Shown here: positions 44,988-56,699 of the stretch, piece after piece | How positions within the stretch are numbered: position 1 is the stretch's first letter | How the letters are laid out: every line of letters starts with the position of its first letter | Source of the DNA: Dipteris shenzhenensis | Lineage: Eukaryota; Polypodiophyta; Polypodiopsida; Gleicheniales | Strand: one strand, 5' to 3' | NCBI GenBank assembly: GCA_047967505.1 | Contig: CM106541.1 | Length of the DNA stretch: 64,000 bases | The notes under the pieces: generated by a model | What the model saw: the letters and a program-made list of their open reading frames with translations, nothing else | Told to the model about the DNA's origin: nothing | The model's database searches: none | Made by a program: the position numbers and the translations under genes

Positions 44988-45447
44988 TTATGCACTAACA
45001 AACAAGCATTTTTTAAGATTGGACCATAGGTCATGTGATGTCTTTGCTAGCCGTGTCTTCATATCTGTGAGATCGAAGGAGTTGAAAAATACCCCATCAA
45101 CTTTCTCTACCATTGCTTTGAGTTGTTGATCAACTCCTTCCAAGGCATTTATCCGTTCGTTCAGTATAAGATTCTCAATGTTCAAATCAGTGTGGGCTGC
45201 TCCTATTCCATCCAATTGCAAAAAAAATTTTGCCTTCATTTCTTCCAACCAGGTTGTCACAGTGGGTAGGCATTCTTTTTTGACTTTGACCTGGGTAGTG
45301 AGTTTGGAGACTTTCTTCTCCTGCATAGATCTGTACTATGCATATTCCCTCTAGCTCCAACTGTGTAGCATGGAGCTTTTTCTGCATGTCAGCGTGCTTC
45401 AGCATGTATTCGTGTCCTTCCTTCTTATCCTCTGTTAATTCCTGCAC
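44988..45447 (-). pseudogene. Coiled-coil-like coding remnant in the 7.1-kb element
   Basis: Overlapping minus-strand frames (45447-45187 and 45326-44988) read as Lys/Glu/Leu-rich helical sequence, for example LKHADMQKKLHATQLELE and LNERINALEGVDQQLKAMVE. They join across a frameshift into one predicted coiled coil. No family is recognised. Position near the 3' LTR resembles the extra 3' ORFs of some plant LTR elements (inference). Confidence 0.35.
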
Positions 45448-46284
45448 TAATTGCTTCAGCTGGAGCTATATTTTTCTCTACTGATCAACATAGTCCTGCA
45501 AAACTCGGAGTGCATGTTCTGGCTCCATGCTGGCATGTATTCCTTCTATAGTTAGACTGTTCAGATTCTGTTTTGGGGATGCCAATAAGTCCATCATGTT
45601 GTGGACAGGGGAGAATGCTTCGAAGGAGCTTTTGGTGTTGTAAGCAGTATGCTGGCAATGTTATCTTTCGATTTGCTCTAGGTTTCTAGCTTTTGAAGCA
45701 CTAATTTTGACCGAGGATTTAACTTGATCTTCTTGGAAGATTTGGGCTCTGCAAGTGTGGCTAGCAGTTCTTCTCCTATGTGGGCCGAACTCCTTCTGCA
45801 TGTCGGAATTGACATCTTTTTTGTATACAACCTCCTTGTTGTTGATGATAGGAAGCTGAAAAAACTATGCTATAATATCAAGTGAAAGCATGATATTCTT
45901 AGCAAGCATACCTTCACTGCGTTGGAAACTCTCATATTGTGTCAAAGCATGCGGGGAAGCTTTCTATTGTCTCAAAGTGCAGGTTTTGAGGGTGTTGGTC
46001 ACCTACCATCATGTCGTTGCTCATTGTAGCATAGGTGTTCACAAGTGTAGCATAGTTCCTTGGGTTGTGTTTCGGTGAGAGGAGAGCTTGATCGTAATGA
46101 TTGATGGAGGCTCTCGCCTCCACATGAGTTCAAGGGTTTAGAAAGGGATCTCAGGGTTCGAAAGGGGGAGGGGGACATAGTTGAGAGAGCTAACTAGGAG
46201 TTCTAGGGTTCCGAGGGGGTTGCAGGGTTTAGGAGGAGTCCAAGGTTGAGGAGTGGAGAGCTAGTCTCCTTCACAGATTCGAGG

Positions 46285-46610
46285 GGTGAGGGTTGAGGAG
46301 GAGGGACAAGGAAGGAGGAAGAGAGAAGAGAGTGGAGGAGGAGGGAGGGAGGAGGAGGAGGAGGAGGGAGGAGGAGGGAGAAGGAGGAGGAAGAGAGAGA
46401 AAGGAGGAGGAGGGAGGAGGAGGGAGGAGGAGGATGAGGGGGGAGGAGGAGGAGGAGGGAGGAAGGAGGAGGAAGGAGAAGAGATGGGAGGAGGAGGAGG
46501 AAGGAGGAGGAGGAGGAGGGAGGAGGAGGAGGAGGGAGGAGAAGAATGAGGAAGGAGGATAGAGGAGGAGGGAGGACGGAGGAGGAGGAGGGAGTACAAG
46601 GTTAGAGAGT
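46285..46610. repeat. (GGA)n polypurine block
   Basis: About 325 bp of GGA/GAA units on the plus strand. The long Glu/Gly/Arg and Ser/Pro frames through it are artefacts. Confidence 0.95.
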
Positions 46611-46734
46611 GCAAGGGTAAGGGCATGCTAGAACATGAACACAATAGTGAGCTTGGACACTGAATCCCAAAGAGTGGGAGCTTCATTCCATTGAGAGATA
46701 TTTATACATGTTGGTCTCTACAAAATCCATAGGT

Positions 46735-46915
46735 ACCTCCATGGTGGGACCTCTTTTGTAGGAGACCTTTTGGATAGGAGTCCCTCCACTTTTGGGTCTC
46801 TACACAAAGTGGGTGGACCTTTTGGGTATCTACACAAAGTGGAAGGACTTTTTGGAAGTGGGGGGACCTTTTGGGTCTCTACACAAAGTAGAGGGACCTC
46901 AGAAAGTGTAGGTTT
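46735..46915 (+). repeat. Irregular about 45-bp repeats
   Basis: The phrase ggaccttttgggt(c/a)tctacacaaagt recurs three to four times with g-rich spacers. Confidence 0.7.
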
Positions 46916-47869
46916 TGAGTATTTCTCTCTCTAAATTTAGTATTTCTCTCTCTAGATCTTGATTTTGCAAGTATGATTGGATCTTTTCTAGAGAGGATTT
47001 TGGCATCCTCATCCTTTAAGATTTATCATACCATCTTTCAGGCTCAAGATATTACAAGCGAAGCTTTGCCGCTACTCTACACACACAATGCTCTCATAGT
47101 TGTTGTCTTAGATTGCACTTTTAGCCCTTGTTGCCACAGGGTTAACAACTCCCCTGAACCGATTTGATTACCCATCCTCGGGTTATGGTTGGGTATGCAG
47201 ACGATGTTGTGTTGCAGTTGTCTTTACCTAATGAGTATGGTAAAGATGGCGGCGGTGATAGACGGAGTGATCTAGTTGTCGATCTTTTCCTTGTAATCCA
47301 CGAACACCATGGATTGATTGCTCAGTTTTTAAGAAGCCAGTGTCAACCATTTATTCAAACAAACACACATAATGCCCTTGAAGAGATATGGCCCTTTGAA
47401 AGAGGTGACTTGTTGTTTGAGTATCTATCTATTGATTTGGATTGAAGCTGAAGTTGGGCAAATGGTCATCAATGGTGAGGGACACCTCCAGGATGATTGT
47501 TAAGGCTTCACTGTATCTTGCACTTTCCTTGAGTGTTTTGACATAATTGCTTTGCATAATTGATGCATGTTTTTCCAAGACTTTGATGAGTGTTTCCTAG
47601 CTTGTCCATTTGATTTTAAGGTTTCTATTGATTAACGGCCAATTGCGAGGAGCATCTACATTATTTGGATCATGATGATTGGCATCCCATCGGTAGCAAG
47701 GGGGTACCGCATCAAATGTGGGATGTGTGTGAAAGGAAGTTGGAGCTTGTATGTATTCAGGGGATACTTTTCATTGAGCAGCTTTGGTCTATGCCAAGCC
47801 AGGCTGTGGCTCCAATTTCATGTTGATGTCTGGAGTGATTTGTGCTTGACGGATTTCAAAAATATGATC

Positions 47870-48640
47870 CAAGGGATCATATGGGTCACAAATGCACTGA
47901 GATTAAGGCCATTGGATCTTTTTCTATCAAGGGCTAGCAACTATCACTTGTTTTGAGCCATCGGATCATATTTGCATCTAATGGTCGATAGGCTACTCAC
48001 ATATGGTGCTAGGAGACAAGAACAATTACTTGGCAGTGACATGTGGCACCATCTAGGGGGAGGTTGTCGTAAATCCCATGACACAAAATGTTTATGAGTT
48101 CGTGGCCATTAGATGGAGATATACATCCAAGGGTGTGAGATGTCACCATTTCCTAGCCATTAGATCTTAAGAAGATCTAATGGTGATCCTCAAACCAAGG
48201 TGGTCCACACGATTGTTCTTCCATCCGACGGTGCGCGAACATCGCCTACTCTCAATCGTTGGATGGGATCTTTCATTCACGGGCACCCAAATGGCATCAA
48301 CATATAGCCATTAGATCTTTCCAAGATCTAAGGGCTCACATGCCCCTGCAAGCCAAGTGGCCATCTCATTAAACACGAGCGGCCACCATGGACTGCACCA
48401 ATTTGCCACCGTTGAATCCGTCGCCAATCCAAGGGTGCACGTGCCATGTGCATCCCTCACCATTGGATGCAAGACCCCATCCAACGTCTCATATGTGTCC
48501 GTTCAAGTCATTAATAGGCAGTGACACGACTTTAATTTGATCCATTGGATCACTGCACACTATCCACAATCTCAACGGCTAGGAACAACCTATCTATTGT
48601 GAATCATCCACCTTTGATGTCTAGAATGATCCAACGTCCA
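47870..48640. repeat. Dispersed gccattagatc / atccaacg motifs with palindromes
   Basis: A dozen or so variants of ccattagatct, ccattggatc and atccaa(c/g)g occur in both orientations, including the palindromic ccattagatcttaagaagatctaatgg-like arm pair near 48160 (two arms of eleven bases). The region is non-coding, inside the 7.1-kb element. Confidence 0.55.
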
Positions 48641-48812
48641 CGATTCTTGTTCGAATAAATTTACCAAAGTCATTAGAGGTAAAGTGGATGGTTGTTAGTT
48701 TTCCCACCAATGAGAAGAGGTTCCAAAACCTCCATTCTTTAAATGTTAAAACCTTCCTATTGGCCAACCCCTAATCTAGATTTATTAAGGACCTAATGCA
48801 AGAGACTCTTTT

Positions 48813-49900
48813 TTAGTCCAAAATTTTCCTAATGTAATTTGTATTATACCGACATCTCTCTTTCTCATGATTGTCCTTCCCACAAAATGCACAAGTAACT
48901 TTGGGCGAGGGTGGGGGTGTTTTTAAAGTTTCCAATTGCTCCTTAACCATTTGCTCTAACTTAGAGAGCTTGTCTGTTTTCTTCTTGCCTTTTGATTTTT
49001 CTTTGTTCTTGCTCTGTCTTTTCTTTTTCTTTGAGGTCTCTTCCTCATCACTCTCGTCATTTGATGTGTCATCTTCTATATTGTCACTTTCCTCGTCCTC
49101 TTCAGAATTTGTGTCAGAGTCGGAATGCCTTTTCTTCTTTTGTTTTTTAGACCTTGACTTTGTGCCTAGTCTTCGTTCTGCTCTTTGTGCCACATCAACC
49201 ATGTTGTTAAAATCATTTACTCCTCCAAGTTGATCTTTGCTAGCTATTGCTGTCCGTAATTCTTTGTTTAGTCCCTTATAGAAATAATCTCCCAACTGCT
49301 CATCAGTGGGTTGTCAACCTTCTATTCATATTTTTGAACATTTGTGCATAGTCTTCAACTAAGAGATGTTTTTGCTTCATATTCCGAAGCTTCTTGAGTA
49401 TGTCTTCTGAAGTTTTTTCTTTACGAAAATGGCTTAAAAATGCAATTTTCAATTCATCATAAGAGGCAAAATGAGCTACACCATATTGCATAAGCCAAAT
49501 CATTGCCTTACCCCGTTAAAAATTGTTGCAAACTGCTCTTTTTTGGTGAGGTTTGGGAGTTGTCTGAATCCGCTTGCAGCCCACCTTGTTTCGTATTGTC
49601 CGACATGATTGTCTGGATCTTGTCCTTTCTTGCCGGTGAATTTGGTTGACTTCACCAAAGGATTCTACATTCTTGGCTGCCTCTTGGTTGGCTACTGCTG
49701 TTGTCTTTGAGTTGGAGCTTGTAGTTTCTTTTTGGGAGGTGGAGGTAGTGGATTGGAGTCGAGTTTCCTTTGAGCCTGAACAAATAAGTGTGCTACAAAA
49801 TCTATTGCATTACTCCTCTTGATTAACTCTTCAGTAGGTGATTGCACCATCAATTTGCTAAGTTCGATTTGAACACCTCACTTATTTTTGTATCATGCAC
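48813..49900 (-). pseudogene. Ty3/gypsy-type gag with zinc knuckle
   Basis: Read 5' to 3' on the minus strand: a short N-terminal part (SPTEELIKRSNAIDFVAHLF), KFTGKKGQDPDNHVGQYETRW, then ASYDELKIAFLSHFRKE and EDILKKLRNMKQKHLLVEDY. These are the retrotransposon gag (PF03732-like) core. YFYKGLNKELRTAI follows, then an acidic Ser/Asp/Glu stretch, Lys-rich sequence and a CX2CX4HX4C knuckle (CAFCGKDNHEKERC) near 48870. There are frameshifts near 49500 and 49300 and a TAA/TAG between pieces. The last 160 residues are one open frame. No pol frame follows. Confidence 0.75.
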
Positions 49901-50689
49901 AAAATTATCAGAAGAACTTGTTCCACTCGGAAAAAGTCATCTTGATCATCTGTTTGTGGGCCTGCTTCCAGTCCAGCACGGTTTCTTGTGAAATAGCTGT
50001 AGGCGATTCGACAAGGTGACGTTTTCTCTTGAAAGTTATCCGACATGGACCAAGGTACTTGCCATGTAAGAGAGAAATAGAGCACTGTAGTCACTGGCTA
50101 TTGCTGAGTTCCCTGTAGTGTAGTTTGCTAAGGAATCTGCTTGCACTTTTCTGGATCTTGTCGCCTTGAGTATTTGATTATGTTTGTTTGTAGTCAAACG
50201 ACTATCCGCTAGTAATCCAATGATTACGTGCTAGCTTGTCTTACTGTTGTTGCACACTTGTATGGCCGGAAAGGAGTCGGAGTACAATCCACTTCTTACT
50301 GATTGCTGACTCCGAGCCACAGCTTCGTAGGCACCTCACTCATCGTAGTGTGTTCACTTGTCCGAAGTGTTGTGGTAGTTATCCAGTTGATTTTCGTTGT
50401 GAGGAAGTCATTTACAGAAGTCTTGAAGGAATTCCTAAAGTCGTTCGGCTTCAAGTGATTTCTAAATGACTTCATTCATTGAATGTGGTTGTCTACCATT
50501 TTTGTTTTGCTAGAAGTTGTCTTTGCGACAATACGTCGTCGTTGATTTGATTTTCTTGGGAGTTGTTGTGTCTGCTAGTCTATTTTTCATGTAGTCGTTG
50601 TAGATCATACGGTTTTCACTCTTTTGAAGAATTGCTATGTAGCAGCAATTGGCAATCAGAGCTCGAACGCAGTATAGGATTGCCAATAG
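49901..50689 (-). other. Leader of the 7.1-kb element, with hairpin beside the LTR
   Basis: Next to the 5' LTR an inverted repeat pairs ttggcaatc (50650-50658) with gattgccaa (50679-50687). The minus strand there begins TTGGCAATCC, which could be a primer site for a tRNA ending GGATTGCCA. No standard Met-tRNA site is present. The rest is non-coding with short frames. Confidence 0.4.
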
Positions 50690-51111
50690 TGTTAATGGTG
50701 TCTCCAAAAGACTGAAAAACACCTACACATATCCACTCTTGGCAATGGAAATGCCAGGGTCGGACTTAAATCTGACTAATGTCAGAAAAAGGAAAAGATA
50801 GTACAAAACATACAAAGAACTGAAATGTTGCAAATAGTTTGTATTTCAGTAGATGGCAACCCCCCTGATGCAGGAGATGAAGATCAGCTTATAACAACAT
50901 CCGATAGTGGTTCGACTTCAGTCGAGTGATAGTAAAAAATAGACATAGTTCTAAAAATGACGTGGTGGATAAGCCACTACTACTGGCTCAGTTATAACTG
51001 TCCCTACAATTACATAATTATCCACTACTTACTAATGTAACTCCCCTTTGCTAGAGGTCTACTAACCCTCCTTGGTTGAGGTCCACGTCGGTGGAGAGGT
51101 CATCCTCAACA
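50690..51111 (-). repeat. LTR of the 7.1-kb element (5' LTR in element orientation)
   Basis: 422 bp, ends TG...CA, and followed by the ctatt duplication. Confidence 0.9.
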
Positions 51112-51116
51112 CTATT

Positions 51117-53305
51117 CTTGGAGCACTACCTCAATGAGGAAAAATGCCTCGTTGAGAAGGCAAATGCTCAGAGCCACATCGACCAAATCTAGTCAGTCTT
51201 GTTCCCCTTCTCGGTACCACCAACCGATGGTGCTCTGGAGGCCAATCCAATAGAGACCTCCAAGGCCACGAAGCGCCGTTCAAAGCACACATAGGAGAAG
51301 AAGACCAAGCACACACCCGAGAAGAAGACCAAGCACACACCCGAGAAGAAGAGCAAGCACACAAATAATATTGCCAGAGTCATCAAGTTGAGGACAACAG
51401 CCCCGACGAGGCCCCACTCTTGAATGCCTCTATCGATGATGACTTCGAACCAATCACCTCCTTCCCCTTGCCCATTGGCCTCAAAACGGTACCTTCTTTG
51501 ATGCACCTCCCTCAATTCCTTTGACAAGCCCAACTGTGCTGGCACCCCTTCCTCCTGCTTTAACTATCTCGACTCTCTCCTCCCAACTTGCCCTTCCTTC
51601 GTCTATCCCTCAAACAACTCTATCCCTGCTCGCTGCCTCAGTGTCTATTCCCCCTCCCCGATGGCCGTGGTTGTGAAGACCACCACAGGGGCGATCATTG
51701 GGCTAAGTAACCCCATCAAGGCATTGTTCAAGAGGAAGCCCGAGCAAGGCCCCATCATTGAGACATATGCCACCACTACCAACAAGCACTCAAGGCCGAA
51801 CATGGACCACCAGGCGCAATCGAAGCTCAAGGCCAAATGTGGACCACGAGGCACAATTAAATCTCTCCATCACCGTGCCTCCCACCCAGTTGGCCATTCC
51901 AATCAAGTTCCCACGTCTGTCCCTGCCCGATAATGTTGAGGTGGCTTGCCACTACACCCAGCACATCATGGAATACCTGGCCATTGACCAGATGGAACGT
52001 CTTTGCAAGGAGTTCGCACAGGCGAACAACAGGCTGAGGTAGCAGGAACAGGAGATGGTAGGTCTGCACTGGGAGTTCACGACCAGGGTCTCCCAGCTGT
52101 CTCACAGGAGGTTGAAAGCATCAAGCACTTCCAAAAGCAGGCAGGAGAGGAGCATGTACGCATGTTGGAGATCCTCCGCAAGCAGCATGCAGAGATAGTA
52201 GCTCGAGCCCTCCTCTGGGATATGCATCTCCGCACCACCCAGAACCTGACTGAAGAGGCAGTCCCCATGGATGCCAACACGCTGACAGAGCTCTGCACAC
52301 TCTTCATAGAAGAGCAAGCCTAGCAGTGGAAGGAGCACGTTGATCGCCTGCAGCTCATCGTGGCACCCGGCTTGCCAAGACGAGTTGGAGCCAAATGTAG
52401 ACGCGGCTGGCACATTTACCCGCCATCCAAAGAGGAAGATTACAATCACTGGGTCAGACGCGCAGCCCTCCGCCCAGGGTCAAGATGCTATGCATGCACT
52501 AGATGCCAGTAGCCAAAAGCAAGCAGCAGCCTTGTCCCTTGCAAATGGGAAAATCCCCCATGTCGATTGATCCTCCGCGGATAGATGCCCTATTCCTACT
52601 CATCAAATTGGCTGAAGGGGCAGAGTTCTCTTGACTAAGCTCCTGAAGGAGAAGATTATGGCCCTCCAACGCAACTGGTCCGATTGCAAGGACCAACTCA
52701 GGGCAGCTAAGCCGCATTTTAGTCTTGAGTCAAAGAGCGGGGCAGAGCAGTAGCACCAGTTTAAAAAGCTATAGATTCAGATGCTCAAGCAGAGCAACAG
52801 CATCCTACAGAACAGGAGAGTAAAGATAAGGAGCCAAATAGACTCAAATCCTTCGATAGAGACATCGGTGATGAGTCATCTCTTGACTGACCAGAAATGC
52901 TATCCCCTCCGCCCCCTTCACCATCGAAGTGGGCGAAGCAGTCTCCTCCTCCCCCCAAGATAGTTCTGCATCAAGTATAGGAGGAGCATAGCAGAATGGT
53001 AACAACGGTGCACATGATGCAGACAACCAATGACAACTTTCTGCTCAAGAAATAACGACTCCAGCAAAACCTTAGCACTGCCCAACAATAGTTGATCTTT
53101 AACCGGTAGATTGTTAACAACGCCTGCATGGGCATCCAACGCCTTTCCCAGAACCGCCATGGTATCCAATGCTCTCCAGATTTTTGCACGCACACGTGTG
53201 GAATCGCACCACTCTATCCCAACTACCACCGTTGCCTCCACCACCAGCGTCAAATCCGCTAGCTGTTTTGCCTCCACAATACCGATCAGCAACCTACTAC
53301 ACTAG
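51117..53305 (+). pseudogene. Decayed long coding region, coiled-coil-like, product unknown
   Basis: Plus-strand frames in succession look like one former protein broken by stops and shifts. They include EHYLNEEKCLVEKANAQSH, a Lys-rich stretch with three tandem copies of an EKKTKHTP unit (51295-51360, 27-bp DNA repeat), a Pro/Ser-rich part, then DNVEVACHYTQHIMEYLAID and QMERLCKEFAQANNRL. A helical segment with SIKHFQKQAGEEHVRMLEIL (52120-52180) follows. GC content is higher than in neighbouring DNA. The heptad-like composition suggests a coiled coil. I do not recognise the family; such ORFs often belong to pol-less LTR elements, but no LTRs are found here. Confidence 0.35.
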
Positions 53306-54540
53306 TGGCCCAATCGGCCAACAACGATGAGTCACAGATCATCGAATGATACCTGGCCTTTTATACAATGGCTGTGGGAGTTTTGATAGCCTGTAGTAGC
53401 TGATAACATTCACCCTCCACAGATCCTAGCCTTTTCCTATTTCATATTCGAATGCCATCTTGACCACTAGATAAGACCACTTCATTTTCATTGCTTGCTT
53501 CCTTGACTGCTCGGCACACTCCCGAGCAACCCGACGGGGTTCACCATGATATGCCGCCCAAAGGCAACATCTTTCGAGTCATTAGGACTTGGTTAGCAAG
53601 ATCTTTCCAATCATTATTTGGGTTCTCAGCTCTGGCATTGCCATAAAATGATGTAATTACTTTTCTATCAATATTTCAGTTAATCTATCACCAGCTCCCC
53701 TTCAAGGTATCTAACTTCTCCTCAGGCCTTGTGGAGTTCTTGGTTTTGGAAACCCATTCCCTTGGGGTTGCCAAAGTGTTAACCGGTCCAACCATCTTGA
53801 CCAGGTAGGCATTTCAATAACACGACAAGTCTAGAGTCACTCGGATCGGACTCGCCTCTGATAGGTTCCTTAAATGCATAGTCAAGAGGGCGGCTGTTTC
53901 TTGTTCAATTTGGCACCACTCCTATTTAATACAATGCCGCTTGCGCAAGTCGTAGCCGTTCATTCAAATGGCTATTAGTTCAAACTGCACGGCATCTTAC
54001 AATGACCGTTGGAAAGAAGTAGGCTTCATAAGGCGCACCTTGCCCCTCTTTGTAAGTTGTTGATTTCAGTCTTCTGAAATGCAAGTGGCTTTGCTCAATT
54101 AGACCCATCAGCTAAGTCGTAGTACTCCGCAGGGGGGGACTTTGAGCTCTGTATTCCTCATTTATGTTTCTGGCTTCCAACCTTGTCTCTGTGTTTCAGT
54201 GTGTTTCTTTCAATATTTCATCGTCGTGTTTGATTAAGCAACTCATCTAACCCATTTGCTTCATTTCTGGCTCACAATTATGTATGTGAAACATTGTATC
54301 GATACGACCGATTAGCGTAGCATAAACATCTCGTTAACATCAAGGTGCTTTGTTTGCACATGAAATTCATTTATGAGTAATTCACTCCAAAGAATTGAAT
54401 TGAGGTAGTCGACCCAAAAGGAGCCATTACATGTCAAATAAGAATTAATGAGCCCATCATGCAAAATCATGGTTATGGAAAGTGCCAAAATTAGACACTC
54501 TTTCCCAAAAGAGTACAGCCTTACTCAATCGCAATTTTGA
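53306..54540. other. No recognisable gene
   Basis: No supported frame. A G7 run in cgcagggggggactttgag (54129-54147) looks like a polypurine tract, but no LTR pair is visible. Confidence 0.4.
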
Positions 54541-55008
54541 GTGGGAGGTCCTAATCATAAGAAGTGTTGGGCAGATCCGTACACAACTGGTCATCTGTTG
54601 CCATTAGATACTTTAAGTGAAATTTTTGGAAGGAACCGACCCCGTGCGTCATTAATTCTAAGTAATATTATAATCTTCAATGTGATTAGCTATTTAGGCC
54701 TTAACCTTTGTGGACCCATCATCCTAGCTCAAAAGGATGATCGTTGGTTGAGCTTAGGAGATATCTTCAAAAGAGCGCGATGCTCCGATGTAAGGGCTCA
54801 TGTAAGGGTTCCTTATTCTTACTTTGCAAAGAAAGTATTCTACGATATTAGGCTCATAAGTAGTATTCTATTGTATCAGTTGTCTTTGGAACTGAAATAC
54901 AATGATGAGAGAGCTATTCTCTTATACATATTGAGTAGTTCTAATATTTATTCTTTTTGCCTATCTTTTTGTGAGTTTTTGTGTTGCTATCCTTTCTCTG
55001 CAATCTGA
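54541..55008 (+). other. Unidentified open frame, 155 codons
   Basis: The frame from ATG 54541 includes YTTGHLLPLDTLSEIFGRNR and a long Ile/Leu/Tyr/Ser-rich C-terminal half that could form hydrophobic helices. No family is recognised, there are no splice or promoter clues, and the length is possible by chance in AT-rich DNA. It may be a remnant of the mobile-element coding seen upstream. Confidence 0.2.
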
Positions 55009-55690
55009 CTCTTGTTAGTTCTAGAACAATATGACGTTTGGACAAAAACATAATCTTGTTAGCAGAGTGAAATCCCATTAATACTTTCACAACCACACTA
55101 GAGCAAAAATAACTCAAATAGATGTCTACGCATGATGAGTAGTATAATCATTGGGTCAAAAACATGCCACCACATTCCTAATAAGATGTGACACAAGTGA
55201 CTGTTTTGTTTGAAAATGATTCCACTGATAATTCTCTTACATTGTTTCCCTATTTTGCTATGTCTACATTTACAACAAACCCGGTTCACCACCGTATCCT
55301 CCACTAGTATAGTTCTAGTATTACATTCCTTATCGTTGCCCACGTGCATAGCCTTAGCAACCAACCATGATGGTAATGTACCTCAAGTTTTCTAGAAGTT
55401 CATCGGATGTGATCTAAATGGTGTGCTTAGGCCTGAAGACACAGTGAGTTAGATGCCTAGTCTGCAGCAAGTACACTCTAACCCCAGTTTGGGGAGCGGT
55501 TCATCGTTTGGACCATGATACAATTTACAAGAACATTTGAAGAACCACCTTATTCATATGTTAGTGATTGAGTGGTTTCTCTATTGGTCCTTGGTGGCCA
55601 ATAGTCTCAAGTGATTCCGACAAATAGTCCCAAAAACGTGATGTTTTGCCAACGATTACAGCAGCCAACAATTTGACACTAGATACCATA
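55009..55690. other. No recognisable gene
   Basis: Only short, overlapping frames. No repeats or RNA genes seen. Confidence 0.45.
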
Positions 55691-56290
55691 CAACTCTTGC
55701 CCTTGAGCCATTCCAAAAACGAGGCCTTAACTTCATTGGTCCATTCAAACTAGCATCTCGATGTACCAAAATCGGTACATATTGATGGCTGTTGACTGCT
55801 GCACTAATTGGTTGAAGTGCAAGCTATGTGCAATAATTCGATAGCATCCATGACCAAGTTTCTTTACAAAATGTTCATGACCAAGCTTCGATGTCTGATT
55901 GAATTTATGAGTGATCAAGGTGGGCACTTTCTAAATGAAGTAATCCAAGAGCTTGTTATCCACCATTTGATCATCCTCAAGAAGTTGACGGTATACTACC
56001 CACAAGCTAACCGACAAGCAATCTTCTAATAATATCCTATAAAAGATAAATGAAGAGCTTGTCAATGAGAACATAATGGATTGGGATGACAAAATTTCTC
56101 CACCTTATGGGCATTCCAAATATTATACAAAGTAACCTCCGGATTACTCCATTCAAACTTGTCTATGGTGTGGAATCCATCATGTCGATGGAGTTCCTAG
56201 TACCAAGTCTCCAACTTGCCATAACTGAAAAAGAAAGTCAAATTAGATGTCTTTCATTGCCTGCAGTAGTTTCCGACTATGATGAGAATG
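55691..56290 (+). pseudogene. Ty3/gypsy integrase fragment
   Basis: Across many frameshifts the plus strand gives FQKRGLNFIGPF (start of the integrase core), FMSDQGGHFLNEVIQELVIH (the second catalytic Asp context), KLTVYYPQANRQ, then RITPFKLVYGVESIM and VPSLQLAI. This order and spacing fit the catalytic core and C-terminal part of gypsy integrase. RT and LTRs are not adjacent, so it is an isolated decayed fragment. Confidence 0.65.
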
Positions 56291-56314
56291 AGTTAAAAGT
56301 CCAAAGTGTAGACT

Positions 56315-56695
56315 TTGAGAACAGATAGAGGGGGGGAGTATATGGTAGATGCCTTCAAAAATTTCTTGAAGGAAAGAGGGCTTAAGCATCAATGTACAAC
56401 AACATATACACATCACGAAAATGGTGTTGATTATTTTAAAGGAAAGACTTTGAGAATAGACACAGGGGGGGAGTATATGGTAGATGCCTTCAAAGATTTC
56501 TTTAAGGAAAGAGGGATTAAGCATCAATGGACAACACCACCTCGTTGATAAGAGAAAAAATAGTCTTTGATGGAAATGGCCAGATGGCGACACATATTTT
56601 GGATGGAGGCATTAATATGTGCATCACACGTTTTGAATAGATGCCCAACGACAGCCCTAGAAACAATTACTCTTATATAATAAAGGTCACAAAAT
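56315..56695 (+). pseudogene. Copia integrase core, partly duplicated, opposite to its gag
   Basis: The plus strand reads RTDRGGEYMVDAFKNFLKER, GLKHQCTTTY and ENGV. A second, tandem copy of DTGGEYMVDAFKDFFKERG follows (56440-56548). Then comes SLMEMARWRHIFWMEALICA and SHVLNRCPTTALE (56568-56670), the end of the copia integrase core. The two GGEYMVDAF units are about 140 bp apart. This integrase lies on the opposite strand from the copia gag and integrase start at 56700-58410, and the two halves abut at about 56695. Confidence 0.75.
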
Positions 56696-56699
56696 ACAA

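Larger units (their letters stand above)
44043..51111 (-). mobile_element. 7.1-kb LTR retrotransposon with gag but no pol (LARD-like)
   Basis: LTRs at 44043-44490 and 50690-51111 start TGTTA and end CAACA on the plus strand. They are flanked by ctatt at 44038-44042 and 51112-51116. Gag (about 49900-48813) lies on the minus strand near the right LTR, so transcription is on the minus strand and the right LTR is the 5' one. After the gag zinc knuckle there is a stop, and the next 4.3 kb carry no protease, RT, RNase H or integrase. They hold instead a coiled-coil frame, a (GGA)n block and irregular short repeats. The long non-coding interior fits large retrotransposon derivatives, but retention of gag is unusual for those. 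Confidence 0.85.

Noticed and set aside
46261-46686. 141-codon Ser/Pro/Leu frame and its Glu/Gly counterparts
   Set aside because: Translations of the (GGA)n block inside the 7.1-kb element.
47164-47445. Frame with a GYADDVVLQL segment taken at first as an RT catalytic motif
   Set aside because: None of the other RT motifs occur before or after it, and it is on the strand opposite to the element. The match is by chance.
50640-50690. tRNA-like sequence with a gttcgagctc box
   Set aside because: No cloverleaf can be drawn: no A box at the right distance and no acceptor stem. It is the leader hairpin of an LTR element.
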